NCBI RefSeq assembly: GCF_022668875.1
Contig: NZ_JAKGCR010000023.1
Location: 1-64,000, forward strand
Direction of reading: 5' to 3'
DNA: 64,000 nucleotides
Source: Domibacillus sp. PGB-M46
Lineage (GTDB): Bacteria > Bacillota > Bacilli > Bacillales > Domibacillaceae
The position numbers and the translations under genes are program-made. The notes under the pieces were generated by a model. It had not been told where the DNA came from, did no database searches, and saw only the letters and a program-made list of their open reading frames with translations. The number at the start of each line of letters is the position of its first letter. The first letter of the stretch is position 1. Below, piece after piece: positions 1-7,544 of the stretch.

Positions 1-720
1 ATATTTAATAATCTACTTTTTATTTAATTATATCATTTTTAATAAAATCATTTTTTTGTTTTTGCTAACTTAGTGAAAAAAATAGTCCCTTTGTTTTAAC
101 TGTTATAAATAATTAAAAATATATATGATAAATATTTAAATTAAAATAATTAAATAACATTTGATTATTTAAAATGATAAATAAATATTGATTATTAATA
201 TACAGAAAAAATAATATATATTTAATTTTTGAAATAAGGAAAGAATAATAACAACATATACTTTAGTTAAAAAAAGAAGGAATAAAGAAAAGAAGCGAAT
301 TGAATGAGGAAATGATTTCTTTCTTGAATATTCCATCATCCGGAATGAGAAAAAGGATAAAACAGCATCCAGTCGGGAAAGTGCTCTTTTCGCATAGCTG
401 TGGCAGTTTGCGGATTTTTCTATAAGAAATGTTGATGAACCGATTGGGGAAGCAGCATCACTTATCGATCCAGGAAGTTTTACCGGAAATAATCAGTGAT
501 GTGGATTATCGCATATTGTTTGCGTAAACCTGTACGGAAATTCGCTTAACTAAAAAAAACAGCCAGGCGGGAACCTGACTGCGAAATGGTGTCGTAGGAG
601 TTAGGATATTTTAAGCGGACAGTAACAGTATGAACGAAAGAAAATTCCTTTATACCCTGAACATATTGAAATGTATGGGCTAGCACACAAATCAGCAATT
701 GACCGATAAGACGGGCTTAG
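1..720. repeat. AT-rich leader repeat, copy 1 (upstream part of the HTH module)
   Basis: No intact gene is seen here. The first 300 bases are extremely AT-rich. From about 100 to 660 the sequence is clearly related to 5060-5690 and, in its last 250 bases, to 20780-21045. A short plus-strand reading frame ending near 528 (…EIISDVDYRILFA then stop) has counterparts in both other copies, so it is probably the 3' end of a decayed upstream gene. The HTH gene that follows this leader in copy 2 is not found directly after it here; its 3' half appears only from 1519, beyond a TnpB remnant. Confidence 0.6.
555..582 (-). terminator. Intrinsic terminator, minus strand
   Basis: On the minus strand an 8-bp stem (CAGTCAGG pairing with CCTGGCTG, one G-T pair) is followed by a run of eight T. 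The same hairpin recurs near 5525-5552 and 20879-20906 at the same place in each module copy. Confidence 0.7.
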
Positions 721-723
721 AAG

Positions 724-843
724 TTAGTTAATGGGAAAGCCACCGATTCTAATAAGAAGCCAATAATATACGACCATAACTAAAATGATTACAATACCTG
801 TGATTGCATTAAAAAGTTTTTCGTTGCGCTGTTTTTTTTGCAT
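724..843 (-). CDS. Small single-span membrane protein, 39 aa
   Basis: I do not recognise the family. The frame runs from ATG at 843 to TAA at 724, with an excellent ribosome binding site (AAGGAGGAAGG) seven bases upstream. The product has a basic, polar N-terminus (MQKKQRNEKLF), one hydrophobic segment of about 20 residues (ITGIVIILVMVVYYWLLI) and a short tail ending GGFPIN. This is the usual form of a small membrane peptide with its N-terminus inside. It sits between the leader repeat and the TnpB remnant with no obvious partner. The strong start signal makes it likely to be translated; its role is unknown. Confidence 0.6.
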   Translation of the reverse strand: MQKKQRNEKLFNAITGIVIILVMVVYYWLLIRIGGFPIN

Positions 844-984
844 GAAACCTTCCTCCTTATTAATTTCTTATAGTTTTTCCAACTGCCTAGAGTTGATGTG
901 AAGAAATTTTATGACGACCATTCTTTTCATTCGGAAGTACACGAACAGGTTTAGCTCAGTAAACAGTACGTCTGTGAACGCCTC

Positions 985-1520
985 CAACTAATTGCTGCGC
1001 ACTTTGATGGAGCATCTCTGCCAGAGAAATAAAAAATATGCTCTGACTTCATTGATTTTCCTGCTTCACCGATATCCGCCCTATCTTCCGAACAGGGTCT
1101 TACACCATCTCCACAGGCGTTGTTTTATACTGTTCGGGCGGGACTTTGACTTACAGTTTACAGTTGTAAAGGATTATATTACCGGAATGAACCCTATCTG
1201 GATCAGCCCGGCTTTTTCAATGTTCGAGGCGGCATTATAGTCACGGTCCAGCACAAGGCCGCAATCCGGACAGACATGCGTTCGAACGGAAAGAGATTTT
1301 TTCACTCTTTTTCCACAGTTCGAACAGTCCTGGGTGGTGAAATGCGGCTTCACTTTAACCAGCTGGCCGGAATCGCGCTCGCATTTATACACCAGAAACT
1401 GACGGAACATTCCACACCCTGTATCATGTATTGATTTAGACAGTTTCCGGTTTTTCACCAGATTGTGGATATTCAGATCCTCTACACAAATGACGCTGTA
1501 GGTGTTTGTAAGGCGGAACA
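985..1520 (-). mobile_element. IS200/IS605-family remnant (tnpB 3' part plus right end)
   Basis: It contains the 3' part of tnpB (1174-1516) and about 180 bases downstream with GC-rich, hairpin-forming sequence (for example GCGGATATC and GTTGGAGGCGTTC), as expected for the right end and reRNA/omegaRNA region of such elements. The left end, tnpA and the tnpB 5' half are missing. At about 1515 the sequence switches abruptly into an HTH-gene copy on the other strand. Exact ends were not determined. Confidence 0.6.
1174..1516 (-). pseudogene. tnpB: Truncated TnpB (RNA-guided nuclease) C-terminal fragment
   Basis: About 110 residues of the C-terminal half remain. Visible are the RuvC-II segment with its glutamate (VICVEDLNIHNL), the zinc ribbon (CSNCG, then CPDCG about 16 residues later) and the RuvC-III aspartate in DRDYNAASNI. 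The N-terminal half with the RuvC-I aspartate is absent, so the nuclease cannot be active. The apparent N-terminus of the open frame upstream of 1516 is only the antisense of the neighbouring HTH fragment. The intact zinc ribbon and frame suggest a fairly recent truncation. Confidence 0.85.
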
Positions 1521-1935
1521 AATGGGCAAGCGCAGCACGAAACCTGGATATGCAGTGCTCAATCTGCCGGCAGTCTATTCCCTCACTTATCAAACGATGG
1601 ATTTGCTTTATCAGCAGGTGCCAGTGGCCAATATGTACATGGAGCGGTTAAAGGGTCGATGGGTCATTCATATGAAAGATGCCCGGTTAAATGGTGTTTC
1701 GGTTGAATTAGCGGACTTTATTAAAGATTCGGCTAAACAAGGGCGTGTGCGGTATGTACCGGAATATGAGGCACTCAGCATTGAATCGGAGGAGGAATCT
1801 GCTGTCGGTTTTCCTGTCCGTGGATATTAAGGACTGGCTGCGAAAGAAAAGAGGACAGGTAAGAGTATGCAGGATATTGCAGCGGAAATCCTTGAAGAAG
1901 TGTATAAACGCGAGCAAGGTCAAATCGGAAATAAA
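1519..1935 (+). pseudogene. HTH/RHH protein copy A, C-terminal fragment
   Basis: This matches residues ~195 to 330 of the intact protein at 5691-6716, starting at MGKRSTKPGYAVLNLPA. The frame is intact to about 1795, then a small deletion shifts it (…ESEEE, then AVGFPVRGY instead of LLSVSLSVDI). The rest of the RHH-like tail (KSMQDIAAEILEEVYKRE) can still be read in other frames to about 1925. The 5' boundary coincides with the TnpB remnant. Similarity to copy 2 continues about 100 bases past the stop, so the repeat includes the 3' flank. Confidence 0.8.
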
Positions 1936-2650
1936 ATCAATCATCAAGAGTTCAAACAAAATTAGAGCTGACTTATTTATGTCAATTCTTTTATTTCCGT
2001 GATTGTAATTGCCTGGTTCTTGCTTTAATTAAGCGCTCTATATTTAATTAAGCTTTCTACAGAAGAGTTATGCGCTGTATTCTTATATTTTGTGAACGAT
2101 GTTGATGTTATGTGTATTTGAATTTAACAAATAGTGTGAGAATAATTTTATATTCACAAATGATAATCAATGAGACACTGATTTTGAGCAATATCTTGAG
2201 GCACAAAAAACATAGGAATTTAGACTAAAGTCGGATGTTTGCAAACCCATCTCAAAAAAGATTTTTTTGAAATTGATAAGGGAGCAAAAAGGTAACTTTC
2301 AGAAAATCTGAAGACTACCTTTTATGTTAAAGAAACAAAAACTTAAACAAAGCGCTCAAATAGGATTGCTGCTACTCTTTACATTCAAAATAGTTTTGTA
2401 TTTGTGAATCCATTAAAGCCATTAGTTCCTCAATTTCCTTTTCTTTTCTTCTAGTGTTTTTCTTTTGTACGCCCTCTTTTATACCACCTTTGTTTTTCTT
2501 TCGGATCTATTAAAACCCAGGGTCGATAAAAGTTCTACTTGTACGGAAATACCCTGTATAAGCGAATTATTTATTTAAAAAACCTTGTTATCTTTCGGAA
2601 AAAACTATATTTTAAACATAAGACACGCGGAGAATAGGAGTTACATTAGC
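1936..2650. other. Intergenic region with one terminator and a decayed small frame
   Basis: No convincing gene. The first 100 bases continue the similarity to the 3' flank of the HTH module. A hairpin lies at 2286-2323. On the minus strand around 2375-2500 a lysine- and glutamate-rich frame (…KEKEIEELMALMDSQIQNY) ends in TAG, but it has no start codon and looks like a gene remnant. Confidence 0.5.
2286..2323 (+). terminator. Stem-loop terminator
   Basis: AAAAGGTA pairs with TACCTTTT, with an inner TTTCAG/CTGAA stem. It could act in either direction. No intact gene ends directly before it. Confidence 0.5.
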
Positions 2651-2950
2651 ATGAATTATTTTAATTTTTCTATTTATCAATTCTCAGTATTCGGAATTAT
2701 CTTTACAATCGATTATTACAATGAAGGATCAATATACAGACCATCTGGCTACTCTGATTTACTCATCGTAAGCATACCTATCCTTTTCCTTCTTACAGCT
2801 TTCATTTTAATTAGTAGTCTGTATAGTTATTCGAATCCTACCGGGTTGAAAAATAAAAGCCTGCTCTTTATCTTGATCTTTGTGTTATCGTGTTTGCTTG
2901 CAGGGATAATTACCGGAGACGCCAATCATTTTTTATATTCCAATTCTTGA
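2651..2950 (+). CDS. Small multi-span membrane protein, 99 aa
   Basis: Not recognised. I start it at ATG 2651 because TAGGAG lies about 10 bases upstream; a longer frame from 2585 has no such site. The product has three hydrophobic stretches (about residues 8-21, 37-57 and 71-89) separated by polar loops (YYNEGSIYRPSGYSD and YSNPTGLKNKS). It is probably a three-helix integral membrane protein. Its 3' end overlaps by 25 bases the end of a convergent small gene (2926-3060), which casts some doubt on one of the two. Confidence 0.45.
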   Translation: MNYFNFSIYQFSVFGIIFTIDYYNEGSIYRPSGYSDLLIVSIPILFLLTAFILISSLYSYSNPTGLKNKSLLFILIFVLSCLLAGIITGDANHFLYSNS

Positions 2951-3060
2951 TTATTAGAAAAAAGGGCAGTAATCTGATTTTGTTTCTGTTTTTCCAAAGA
3001 CCCCACTTCTTTTAAATCATCGTTCCAATCCTTATTTTTAGGTACCTCTATTTTCAACAT
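2926..3060 (-). CDS. Small acidic/polar protein, 44 aa
   Basis: Not recognised. Starts at ATG 3058-3060, just after the stop of the 91-aa gene upstream, with AGGTGAT as ribosome binding site five bases before it, so the two look translationally coupled. The product begins MLKIEVPKNKDWNDDLKEV and ends EYKK, with no hydrophobic segment. Two-gene units of this size are common in plasmid replication or partition regions, and topoisomerase III remnants lie close by, but this is inference only. Confidence 0.45.
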   Translation of the reverse strand: MLKIEVPKNKDWNDDLKEVGSLEKQKQNQITALFSNNQELEYKK

Positions 3061-3064
3061 TTCA

Positions 3065-3340
3065 TCACCTAGAATCTGCTCCCGCTTTTTCAAAAGTATC
3101 ATTACGCTCATTGCACTCTAAGATCGTTTCTTTAATAACAGCCGTTAATATTTGGTCTTTTAAGCCCGACATAGATAGAAGTCGGATATGGTTGGGATCT
3201 ATCATATCATAATAAGAAACGCGATCAATCTGGCTTTCAAACAGCGCGACTTTATTTGGCTGACCTAAATCTAACTTGAATCCGCCATCTGATTTACTGC
3301 TAGCCATGATTTGTTTGAAAGACCCACGCTTTTTTTTCAT
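3065..3340 (-). CDS. Hypothetical protein, 91 aa (plasmid-type accessory gene)
   Basis: Not recognised with confidence. It begins with a basic, serine-rich tail (MKKKRGSFKQIMASSKSDGG) followed by a mixed alpha/beta-like stretch with VSYYDMIDPNHIRLLSMSGL and LKDQILTAVIKETILE. The pattern of a flexible basic N-terminus then ...MIDPNHIRLLSM... faintly recalls ParB-type partition proteins, but no diagnostic motif is clear. It forms a tight pair with the 44-aa gene downstream. The neighbourhood (topB debris, TnpB) suggests a mobile-element origin. Confidence 0.45.
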   Translation of the reverse strand: MKKKRGSFKQIMASSKSDGGFKLDLGQPNKVALFESQIDRVSYYDMIDPNHIRLLSMSGLKDQILTAVIKETILECNERNDTFEKAGADSR

Positions 3341-3450
3341 TTTACTTCTTCCTTGACGGTCAGCCCCGACTACCTTTTCATCTTTATCTTCCGTTTGAAA
3401 ATCTTAAAAATGTATTCTAATGTTTGTGAGGGTGCTTTAATTGCCATGAA

Positions 3451-3843
3451 ATGATAAAATTAACTGAGATGCACAAATTGAAAGAATTGAAAGAAGGAAT
3501 GATATTGTCAGATTTCACCATAAATAAAGCTGGTGCCAAAATTTATAAAGATACTGGAAAACATAAAATGCTTGAATTGCCCGTGCTATCCAACATTGAA
3601 GAACAAGGTGCTATTCATGAAGTTCTTTCTGTAGGATTTTTAGGTGGTCAATTAGGTGATAAAAGAGAGATCATAGCGAATATCAAAGCGTTGAGCGGAT
3701 ATTCTGTAGCATATCGTTTACCAGAAGGTTTGCGTGGATGGGCTGAAAAATCCATGATAATGAAGCTGCAAGGCATTGATCTTTTTCCTGACAAAGTTGA
3801 GTTTGGCATATTAAACAACAAACCATTTGCAGATATCATATAA
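3451..3843 (+). CDS. Hypothetical protein, 130 aa
   Basis: Not recognised. A continuous frame of 130 codons with balanced composition: Lys/Leu-rich N-terminus (KLKELKEGMILSDF), a middle GFLGGQLGDKREI and a C-terminus ending NNKPFADII. No signal peptide or membrane segment is seen. No good ribosome binding site precedes ATG 3451 (GAGGG lies about 20 bases away), so the start could be an internal ATG at 3469 or 3499. It is followed by a palindrome at 3880. Confidence 0.45.
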   Translation: MIKLTEMHKLKELKEGMILSDFTINKAGAKIYKDTGKHKMLELPVLSNIEEQGAIHEVLSVGFLGGQLGDKREIIANIKALSGYSVAYRLPEGLRGWAEKSMIMKLQGIDLFPDKVEFGILNNKPFADII

Positions 3844-3879
3844 AAAGCTGAGGAATTGTAGCCCTGACTTTTTGTAGTC

Positions 3880-3901
3880 AACTAACTACATGTAGTCAGT
3901 T
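3880..3901. repeat. 22-bp near-perfect palindrome
   Basis: The arms AACTAACTACA and TGTAGTCAGTT match at 10 of 11 positions. It overlaps the end of the 22-aa minus-strand peptide gene and follows the 130-aa gene, so it may serve as a transcript end or a binding site. Confidence 0.4.
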
Positions 3902-3964
3902 CCAAAGCGCAATAAAGAACAAAAAGACAAGTCCAGTAATATATAATAATATTGTGTCAATCAT
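3896..3964 (-). CDS. Hydrophobic micropeptide, 22 aa
   Basis: A frame of 22 codons starts at ATG 3964, has AAAGGGG eight bases upstream and ends in TGA. The peptide starts MIDTILLYITGLVF and ends FFIALWN: essentially one membrane helix with few charges. Size and form resemble KdpF-like subunits or type I toxin peptides, but no partner or antisense RNA was identified. The strong start signal is the main support. Confidence 0.45.
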   Translation of the reverse strand: MIDTILLYITGLVFLFFIALWN

Positions 3965-4030
3965 AGCTAAGACCCCTTTATAGTTTTTTCCAAACTATAC
4001 ACTAACTGGAATATTTGTAAACATCAACAC

Positions 4031-4065
4031 AAAAAGAAGTGCGGCTCATAGCTGCACTTCTTTTT
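4031..4065. terminator. Bidirectional stem-loop terminator
   Basis: AAAAAGAAGTGC pairs with GCACTTCTTTTT around a short loop. It lies directly downstream of the topB remnant on the minus strand and would end that transcript. Confidence 0.75.
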
Positions 4066-4107
4066 ATTTATTGCTAAAAGCAAACCCGATTTTCTTATCC
4101 TCAATCT

Positions 4108-5040
4108 TCAATTTAGCTTCAAAGATTTCTTTGTTTTAGATGATTTAAAGCCTTTTATGACAGGAGTTATCCCTTTTTCTAGCAAGTCTTTAATGTTTTT
4201 ATCCGTTAATTTCTTGGAAGCAATGGTTTTTTCGATAGAAAACGTACAGCCATTTGAGTATTCAGAGTAGCGAATCAATGTTTTCAGGTCTACCATGCGC
4301 CCTTTTTTACAAACTGGACATACAATAACTGAATTGTGTTTGCTGCTGTTCCACAGCCTTTTGAATCGTCGAGCTATCCATTTTTCCGGGTATCGTTTCA
4401 AACAAATTCTGCACGAATTTTTTAATGCTCTGGATAAAAGTACTGGATAAACCAGATCCTTCCCCGATCTTTCTTAAACAGGATTCCCATTTTGCGGTCA
4501 TAGAAGGACTCGATAACAAAGTCCCTTGAATCGCTTCACACAGAATTTCGACTTTTTCGTGCTGAATACAATGTTTTTCTTACCTTCCAGATAGCCGTTC
4601 TTTTTAACCGTTTCGATAATTCCAGATCGAGTTGCTTCAGTGCCGATCCCTCTACCTCTTTTAAAATCTCACTATCCGCTTCATCATCGACCATTTTTCC
4701 AGCCGTTTTCATGAGATTGATTAGACTGCCTTCTGTAAACGGCTTGGGAGGGCTTGTCTTCCCTTCTTTGCTTTAGGATGCTACATTTTCAATCTTTAAA
4801 AATGCTTGGCAGCACGTTATTTGAAGCCGTTTTTTCGCCTTCGCCCTCTTTTTGGTGAGAAAATGGATTTTTCCACCCCTTTTCAAGTTCTATTTTTCCA
4901 ATTATCTCAAACTCTATGCCTTTTACTACCGTTGTAACTTTCGTTTCCTCATACCGGTAATCTTTATGGAACATTGCCAGCGCATTCCACACCACTTCAT
5001 CATAAATATTCTTTTTTTCTGGTGACAGGCTATTCATTTG
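4108..5040 (-). pseudogene. topB: Decayed DNA topoisomerase III (C-terminal half)
   Basis: Pieces of one TopB-like protein can be read in order in shifting frames. First comes SLSPEKKNIYDEVVWNAL, then GIEFEIIGKIELEKGW. A stretch follows that resembles the GSLINLMKTAGK/EGIGTEATRSGIIE region. Last come TAKWESCLRKIGEGSG and the terminal CPVCKKGRMVDLKT. At least three frameshifts or stops interrupt it, and the N-terminal Toprim domain is absent. TopB of this type is common on conjugative plasmids and ICEs of Bacillus, so it marks former mobile-element content. It ends at the terminator at 4031-4065. Confidence 0.8.
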
Positions 5041-5059
5041 CTAACAAAGGGACTACTTT

Positions 5060-5690
5060 GCATTACTTATTATATATATCTAATTTTTTATATGATAAAT
5101 TTTTAAATTAAATAGTAAAATTGTGTTTATATATATAAAATGATAAAATTATATTAATCATTAAAATACAGAACAAAAAATACATATTTAATTTTTAGAA
5201 TAAGCAAATAAAAACATCAACATACACATGCGTTACGAAACAAAAAAAGATAATAAAAAAAGCGAATTGAATGATAAAAAGGATTTTTCCTTGAATGTTC
5301 CAATTTCAGGAATGAGAAAAAGGTGAAGTAGCATCCATTTGTCAAAGCTTTCTTTTCAGAGGGCTGCCGACAGTTTGTGGATTTTTCTCTGTAGGGATGA
5401 TTGGCGTACTGTTTTGGAGAGGAACATCATTTCACAATGAAAGAAGTAATACTGGAAATGATCAGTAATGTGGATGACCGCATGTTGTTTGTGTAAACCT
5501 TTGTGAAGTCACACATAACTAAAAAACAGCCAGGGGGCGACCTGACTGCAAAAATGGTTTCGTCGTAGGAGTTAGGATGTTTGAGCGAAACAGTAACAGT
5601 ATGAACCAAAATAAAACCTGCTATACCCATAACATACCGAATCGCGTAAGGATACGTACATAGATATTTTTCAAAGGATGGATAAAAACC
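5060..5690. repeat. AT-rich leader repeat, copy 2, directly upstream of the intact HTH gene
   Basis: Related to 100-660 over most of its length and to 20780-21046 over its last 270 bases. Two plus-strand frame fragments recur among copies. One reads …KKSELNDKKDFSLNVP and SGMRKR near 5229-5327. The other reads …EVILEMISNVDDRMLFV then stop near 5437-5496. They look like remains of a gene upstream of the HTH gene. On the minus strand, the frame around YVMGIAGFILVHTVTV, ending in PNSYDE, is kept open in all three copies. Confidence 0.6.
5525..5552 (-). terminator. Intrinsic terminator, minus strand (module copy 2)
   Basis: Same stem as at 555-582 and 20879-20906 (CAGTCAGG/CCTGGCTG family) with a T-run on the minus strand. 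It implies a conserved minus-strand transcript starting between it and the divergent HTH gene. Confidence 0.65.
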
Positions 5691-6716
5691 ATGCAAATTA
5701 ACCAGGAGAAATACTACTCAACAAAGGAAGTCGCAGAGATGATTGGCCGCTCTGTTTCTACGGTCCATGCGTATGTCCAGGAAGGGAAGCTAAAAGCTGT
5801 GGAGGATCCGTGGGGTGGCCATCAAGGACTTCTTTTTTCTAAAAACGAAATTGAACGGCTGATTGAAATCATGCCGAAAACGCCGGAAGGCTTAACCTTA
5901 AACCAAGCGGCGGAGTACCTGCAGACAAACCGAAATTTCATTACTGCCTATATTAAAGAAGGAATTCTCCCTGCTTCTGAGGGACAAGTGAAAGGGCGCA
6001 CCATTCCCCTTATTATAAAAAGCGACTTAAAAGAATTCAGTGAGCTGCACGAAAAGAGAATTTGGGAAGACCGGCTTTCCCAGCGGCAATACTACAATAA
6101 AAAAGCAAAAGAAGCGGTATATCAGCGCTTTTCTTCCCCTTCCATTCCAGAAGCAAGACTTATGCGCAAAGGTTTAGGGGACTGGCACTTTATCGTGCCG
6201 GGAACCGACGAGACATTCAGCTACATGGAAGGAATCTACACACATAGGTTGACACCCGACTATTCCATTGAAATGGGAAAGCGCAGCACAAAGCCAGGAT
6301 ACGCGGTGCTCAATCTGCCAGCAGCCTATTCCCTTACCTATCAAGTGATGGATCTGCTTTACCAGCAGGTTCCGGTGGCTAATCTGTATATGGAGCGCTT
6401 AAATGATCGATGGGTCACTCATATGAAAGATGCCCGGTTAAATGGTGTTCACGTTGAATTAGCTGACTTTATTAAACGTTCGGCTAAACAAGGGCGCGTG
6501 CGTTATGTTCCTGAATACGAGGCACTCAGCATTGAATCGGAGGAGGAGTTGTTGTCGGTTTCCCTTTCAGTCGATATTAAGGACTGGCTGCGCAAAAAAG
6601 GTGAACAGACAGGCAAGAGCATGCAGGATATTGCAGCAGAAATCCTTGAAGAAGTATATAAACGTGAACAGGACCAAAGCAGGGATAGTATCAATAATTT
6701 TCAGGCATTCAACTAG
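5691..6716 (+). CDS. Multi-copy DNA-binding protein: two excisionase-like HTH domains plus RHH-like C-terminus, 341 aa
   Basis: Residues 5-60 (YYSTKEVAEMIGRSVSTVHA, then AYVQEGKLKAV) and 64-120 (LTLNQAAEYLQTNRNFITAY) are two MerR/excisionase-type winged HTH domains in tandem. Residues 120-285 form a domain I do not recognise; it includes GLGDWHFIVPGTDETFSYME and LNLPAAYSLTYQVMDLLYQQ. Residues 290-330 (LLSVSLSVDIKDWLRKKGEQ, then TGKSMQDIAAEILEEVYKRE) have the strand-helix-helix pattern of ribbon-helix-helix repressors. Three DNA-binding units in one chain is unusual. AAAGGATG lies about ten bases before the ATG. This is the only intact copy; fragments occur at 1519, 21047, 26880 and 55402. The role is unknown: a mobile-element regulator, plasmid partition/copy control or an accessory recombination factor are all possible. 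Confidence 0.75.
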   Translation: MQINQEKYYSTKEVAEMIGRSVSTVHAYVQEGKLKAVEDPWGGHQGLLFSKNEIERLIEIMPKTPEGLTLNQAAEYLQTNRNFITAYIKEGILPASEGQVKGRTIPLIIKSDLKEFSELHEKRIWEDRLSQRQYYNKKAKEAVYQRFSSPSIPEARLMRKGLGDWHFIVPGTDETFSYMEGIYTHRLTPDYSIEMGKRSTKPGYAVLNLPAAYSLTYQVMDLLYQQVPVANLYMERLNDRWVTHMKDARLNGVHVELADFIKRSAKQGRVRYVPEYEALSIESEEELLSVSLSVDIKDWLRKKGEQTGKSMQDIAAEILEEVYKREQDQSRDSINNFQAFN

Positions 6717-6808
6717 AATGATGACTGATTTCCCTAAGTTAGTTCTTTATTTTCACTTCCCATGGTTGTAATTATTTAGTTATTAAATAAGCGAAGAACC
6801 TGTTTTAA

Positions 6809-6835
6809 AAGCTATGTGGTCCCTTCCACATGGCT
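6809..6835 (+). terminator. Terminator of the HTH gene
   Basis: AAGCTATGTGG pairs with CCACATGGCTT (one G-T pair) around TCCCTT; a short T-containing tract follows. Confidence 0.6.
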
Positions 6836-6899
6836 TCTTTGTGCTCTATACTAACTTAGGTTTCCCTAAAAAAGGTAACATTCTGCACCTCGTATTTAG

Positions 6900-7030
6900 A
6901 AACGCTTGGCAGCACGTTATTTGAAGCCGTTCTTTCTCCATCATCCTCTTTTTGGTGAGAAAACAGCTCTTTCCATCCTTTTTCAAGCTCTACTTTTCCG
7001 ATTGTCTCAAATTCGATATCTTTCATTATC
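6900..7030 (-). pseudogene. topB: Second topB fragment
   Basis: Minus-strand reading gives IEFETIGKVELEKGWKELF, then SHQKEDDGERTASNNVLP. This is the same part of TopB as 4795-4925, at roughly 80 percent identity. It is therefore a diverged second copy, not the other half of the first. The two copies lie on either side of the HTH module. Confidence 0.7.
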
Positions 7031-7086
7031 GTTATTTAAAGCTTTATTAGTTAGTTTGTTAGTAAATTATTTGAATTTTACACATA

Positions 7087-7440
7087 ATGAATTACACACA
7101 AAAACATGTAGTTTATCCTACTGTAGAAGATCCATATATAGAGGAATTGTTCTTTATAAGAAGCAGCAAATATGATGTCACTACGACTGTTTTTGCTGCA
7201 AACAACGAAAATGAGAAAAGGATCTTCAGAAAAAACATCTTTTTAGAAAAGCATTGATCCTGACAAATCAAATATAGACCTCAACATCCTGGCTAAAAAA
7301 TAAAAAGAATATATGCCTTTGAAAGCAGGAAAAAATTCAATCTATTTAGTATATGAATACATTCAAATACAAAATGATTTTCCCATTAGAATCACGCTGT
7401 TCGTTAACTTGCCTATCACACACATTTTGCAGACATTTTA
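7087..7440 (+). pseudogene. Decayed unknown gene (56-codon frame plus downstream continuation)
   Basis: A 56-codon frame starts at ATG 7087 (MNYTQKHVVYPTVEDPYIEE) and stops at 7257. After a one-base shift the reading continues (DPDKSNIDLNILAKK), and a further frame (KAGKNSIYLVYEYIQIQND) runs to 7438. Together they look like one gene with two lesions. I do not recognise it. It is followed by a strong palindromic terminator. Confidence 0.35.
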
Positions 7441-7448
7441 AAAACAAC

Positions 7449-7494
7449 AAAAGTGTACCTAATCAAAAGTATACTTTTGATTAGGTACACTTTT
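7449..7494. terminator. Perfect 46-bp palindrome, bidirectional terminator
   Basis: AAAAGTGTACCTAATCAAAAG and its exact reverse complement flank TATA, giving a perfect 46-nt dyad with A-tract and T-tract ends. It separates the plus-strand debris from the thioesterase gene on the minus strand. Confidence 0.75.
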
Positions 7495-7544
7495 TCTCGC
7501 TAACTTGACGTTTTTTCTCTTGTTCAAGCATTGATTTAATACTT

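Noticed and set aside
1-300. Very AT-rich start as a plasmid replication origin
   Set aside because: No iterons, Rep gene or DnaA boxes could be seen; the AT-rich DNA recurs as part of the HTH module leader.
992-1240. Plus-strand frame of 82 codons
   Set aside because: It is antisense to the tnpB 3' end and right-end region and has no ribosome binding site.
3065-3340. Naming the 91-aa gene as ParB
   Set aside because: The resemblance is limited to a basic tail and one short stretch; no ParB box motif is visible.
5427-5696. Minus-strand 89-codon frame as an ordinary protein gene
   Set aside because: Its C-terminal part runs through an intrinsic terminator and differs in frame in copy 1. Only the part before the terminator might be coding, so it is reported as a finding.
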